A model generated the notes under the pieces. That model searched no databases and was not told the origin of the DNA. It worked only from the letters and a program-made list of their open reading frames with translations. Positions 62,455 to 64,000 of a stretch of 64,000 nucleotides of DNA are shown here, piece after piece (the stretch's first letter is position 1; each line of letters opens with the position of its first letter). The stretch is taken from contig DKVO01000021.1 in the NCBI GenBank assembly GCA_002491245.1, forward strand, positions 1-64,000, written 5' to 3'. The DNA comes from Porphyromonadaceae bacterium UBA7176. GTDB lineage: Bacteria > Bacteroidota > Bacteroidia > Bacteroidales > Muribaculaceae. The position numbers were made by a program, and so were the translations under genes.

Positions 62455-63660
62455 TTATAATTTATTAAGAGGCAACTCGATACGGAATGTCGTACCGGCA
62501 GGCGACGATTGCTTTACGAATATGCGTCCACCATGATACTGCTCTATTATACGCTTTGCCAATGTCAGTCCCAGCCCCCATCCACGGCTCTTGGTAGTGT
62601 ATCCGGGGTTGAACACTGTCTTGAAATTCTTACGGCTCAAGCCTTTGCCCGTATCGGCAACTTCGATGAATGCATTTATAGGCCCGGCACCAACAGTGAC
62701 ATCTATCCGGCCTTTCCCGTCCATTGCATCGACAGCATTTTTAATCAGGTTCTCGATCACCCACTCGAGCAAAGATTTACTTGCCTTTATATCGATGCCT
62801 CTTGCAAACGGATGCCAACCAAGGTTGATGCGGCCTGATATGCGCGTTGACATATAACCGACAGCGTCGCCGACGACAGTATTGAGTTCTGCCGGTTCCA
62901 TACGTGGTGCACTACCTATTTTAGAGAAGCGAGAAGCTATGGTGCTCAAACGGCTGACATCTTTATTCATCTCCGCAAGAGTATCATTGTCGACGCCCAT
63001 GTCAGGTAACAGTTCCATCCATGCCATAAGCGACGAGATAGGTGTGCCAAGCTGATGGGCGGTTTCTTTCGACAGTCCGACCCACACCTTGTTCTGCTCC
63101 GCTTTTTTTGTCGAGAGCACCGCGAAATAAACCACAGCTATGAAAGCCAGCATCACAAGCAGCAGGATATAAGGAAACACACTCATGCGACGCAACAGGG
63201 TCGAGTCATCGTAATATAGCCGCTGTACTTCATCCGGCGATATGTCAATGACGATAATCTTGTTGGAAGCTTCGAGCTCCGAAAGTTTGGAGGCGAGAAA
63301 TTCGGCGTTGCGCTTATCCGACGGAGCGCCGAGTCCGAGAGTATCGCCTGGTACCGGCAATTCGAAATTGCGGTGTTGCAGTATATTGCCTTCGCTGTCG
63401 GTCAGAAGCACAGGGATAGTGGTGTTACCCTTTATGATACCGAGCAAAAAATCGACATCGGTCCCAGATCCATCAGCAGAGCTTGCCGCCGAAACAAGTT
63501 CTTTTGTAGCATCGGCCCAAAGCTCCATGCGTTCGCGTTCGACAGCCGACAGATCTTTGATCAGACCATTGGAAAAATACAGAAAAAGCGCCACCACGGC
63601 AGCCGCGGAGATAAGAAAAGCTATCCGCCCATACCGGCGTAAGTCATATATATTTGCCAC
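62455..63660 (-). CDS. Membrane sensor histidine kinase
   Basis: A 401-residue sensor kinase. It starts at a GTG (63660); no ATG lies near. A transmembrane helix (about 13-30) and a second (about 162-185) frame an extracytoplasmic sensor domain. The H-box is KETAHQLGTPISSLMAW with the histidine at about residue 202. An N-box (NLIKNAVDAMDG), a G1 box (DTGKGL) and a G2 box (GWGLGLTLAKR) complete the ATPase domain. The ETAHQLGTP form is common among Bacteroidota kinases. No response regulator is adjacent. Promoter found upstream. Confidence 0.92.
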   Translation of the reverse strand: MANIYDLRRYGRIAFLISAAAVVALFLYFSNGLIKDLSAVERERMELWADATKELVSAASSADGSGTDVDFLLGIIKGNTTIPVLLTDSEGNILQHRNFELPVPGDTLGLGAPSDKRNAEFLASKLSELEASNKIIVIDISPDEVQRLYYDDSTLLRRMSVFPYILLLVMLAFIAVVYFAVLSTKKAEQNKVWVGLSKETAHQLGTPISSLMAWMELLPDMGVDNDTLAEMNKDVSRLSTIASRFSKIGSAPRMEPAELNTVVGDAVGYMSTRISGRINLGWHPFARGIDIKASKSLLEWVIENLIKNAVDAMDGKGRIDVTVGAGPINAFIEVADTGKGLSRKNFKTVFNPGYTTKSRGWGLGLTLAKRIIEQYHGGRIFVKQSSPAGTTFRIELPLNKL

Positions 63661-63688
63661 TTTTCTGTCGTTTCGCTTTTAATACGTG

Positions 63689-63720
63689 CAAAGGTAGTCA
63701 AAGGCCGACAAATATGCAAA
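63689..63720 (-). promoter_or_regulatory. Promoter of the sensor kinase-serB operon
   Basis: Minus strand: TTTG (63720-63717), 20 bases, TACCTTTG (63696-63689), 28 bases before the GTG start. Confidence 0.75.
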
Positions 63721-63766
63721 CCCAGAAAGTCATACCTCCGGGTTAGAGTCCATTCGCAAAATAGTT

Positions 63767-63797
63767 TTTGCATATTCATTCAAAAAATGTAATTTTG
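63767..63797 (+). promoter_or_regulatory. Promoter of the truncated gene at the window end
   Basis: TTTG (63767-63770), 19 bases, TAATTTTG (63790-63797), 47 bases before the ATG. Confidence 0.75.
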
Positions 63798-63844
63798 CTT
63801 TAGAATAACAATTGTCATAAGACAACTAACCTTAAATCTGTCGC

Positions 63845-64000
63845 ATGAGATTATCTTTACAGTTCTTATTGGTTTTGGCTTGCATACCACTCGAGATCCT
63901 CGGCTTGAATTCGACGGGACAGGCAGCAGCCCGAAAGATCAAAGATGTAGTCGTGTATGAAGATTCCATGTACTACGTAGCCTTCCCTTCGGTAGTGAAA
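63845..64000 (+). CDS. N-terminus of a secreted sialidase/BNR-repeat-like protein (cut by window end)
   Basis: The first 52 codons of a gene that continues beyond the window. An N-terminal hydrophobic segment (MRLSLQFLLVLACIPLEILG) looks like a signal peptide. The following DVVVYEDSMYYVAFPSVVK resembles the opening of sialidase/BNR-repeat glycosidases in Bacteroidales. The call rests on this short stretch only. Confidence 0.5.
   Translation, partial: MRLSLQFLLVLACIPLEILGLNSTGQAAARKIKDVVVYEDSMYYVAFPSVVK

Overview
The window is a gene-dense stretch (about 47 genes) of a gut-type Bacteroidales chromosome, most like a Muribaculaceae relative. The evidence is Bacteroidota promoters throughout (TAnnTTTG at -7, often with TTG or TTTG 19-20 bases upstream), a T9SS-type C-terminal tail, Bacteroidales-specific families (BT_3928, DUF1599, DUF4922, DUF4965, UpxY-like antiterminator, LytS/LytT pair) and a carbohydrate-active gene set. 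No tRNA, rRNA, CRISPR array, transposase or phage gene was seen.

Layout. 0-3.4 kb: secreted alpha/beta hydrolase and a sensor kinase, converging on recX. 2.9-8.5 kb (minus): obgE-prmC-recX, preceded by three nonulosonic acid genes (NeuC/LegG-like epimerase, CMP-sugar synthetase, CBS-nucleotidyltransferase). 8.6-12.3 kb: purL. 12.7-16.5 kb: a YtfE/RIC-type hemerythrin-LuxR fusion regulator and a secreted GH13 amylase. 16.5-19 kb: a frameshifted UpxY/NusG-like gene, then a Y-family polymerase cassette whose polymerase is interrupted by one in-frame TAG. 19-26.7 kb (minus): six-gene operon (amidase-like/golvesin-domain exoprotein, GT2, DUF4922, SpoIID, AlaX, YjbQ). 26.8-31 kb: fabG, lytT-lytS, an outer-membrane barrel protein, rfbD. 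31-34.6 kb: prfC followed by a two-gene ABC-type ATPase + DUF4276/TOPRIM-like cassette, a candidate defence system. 34.6-37.4 kb: CoA-disulfide-reductase/rhodanese/TusA/DsrE fusion with a MarR regulator. 37.5-37.85 kb: two copies of a four-hairpin element whose stems co-vary. 37.9-45.8 kb: nitroreductase, pullulanase, transglutaminase protein, cutC, DUF1599, BT_3928. 45.8-51.6 kb: serpin lipoprotein, GH127 and a DUF4965 protein. 51.7-57.2 kb: yicC, tsaB, tsaC, polyprenyl sugar transferase, CLC transporter. 57.5-64 kb: ribD, short ssb, patatin-barrel protein, serB, sensor kinase, and the start of a secreted sialidase-like gene.

Together the genes describe a saccharolytic anaerobe: alpha-glucan (amylase, pullulanase) and arabinan (GH127) breakdown, surface polysaccharide assembly (rfbD, sugar transferase, nonulosonate genes), envelope remodelling (SpoIID and amidase-like), and stress handling (persulfide reductase, diiron regulator, Y-family polymerase). 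The best leads are the amber-split polymerase, the co-varying hairpin repeat, the ATPase-DUF4276 pair and the RIC-LuxR regulator with its operator-like repeats.
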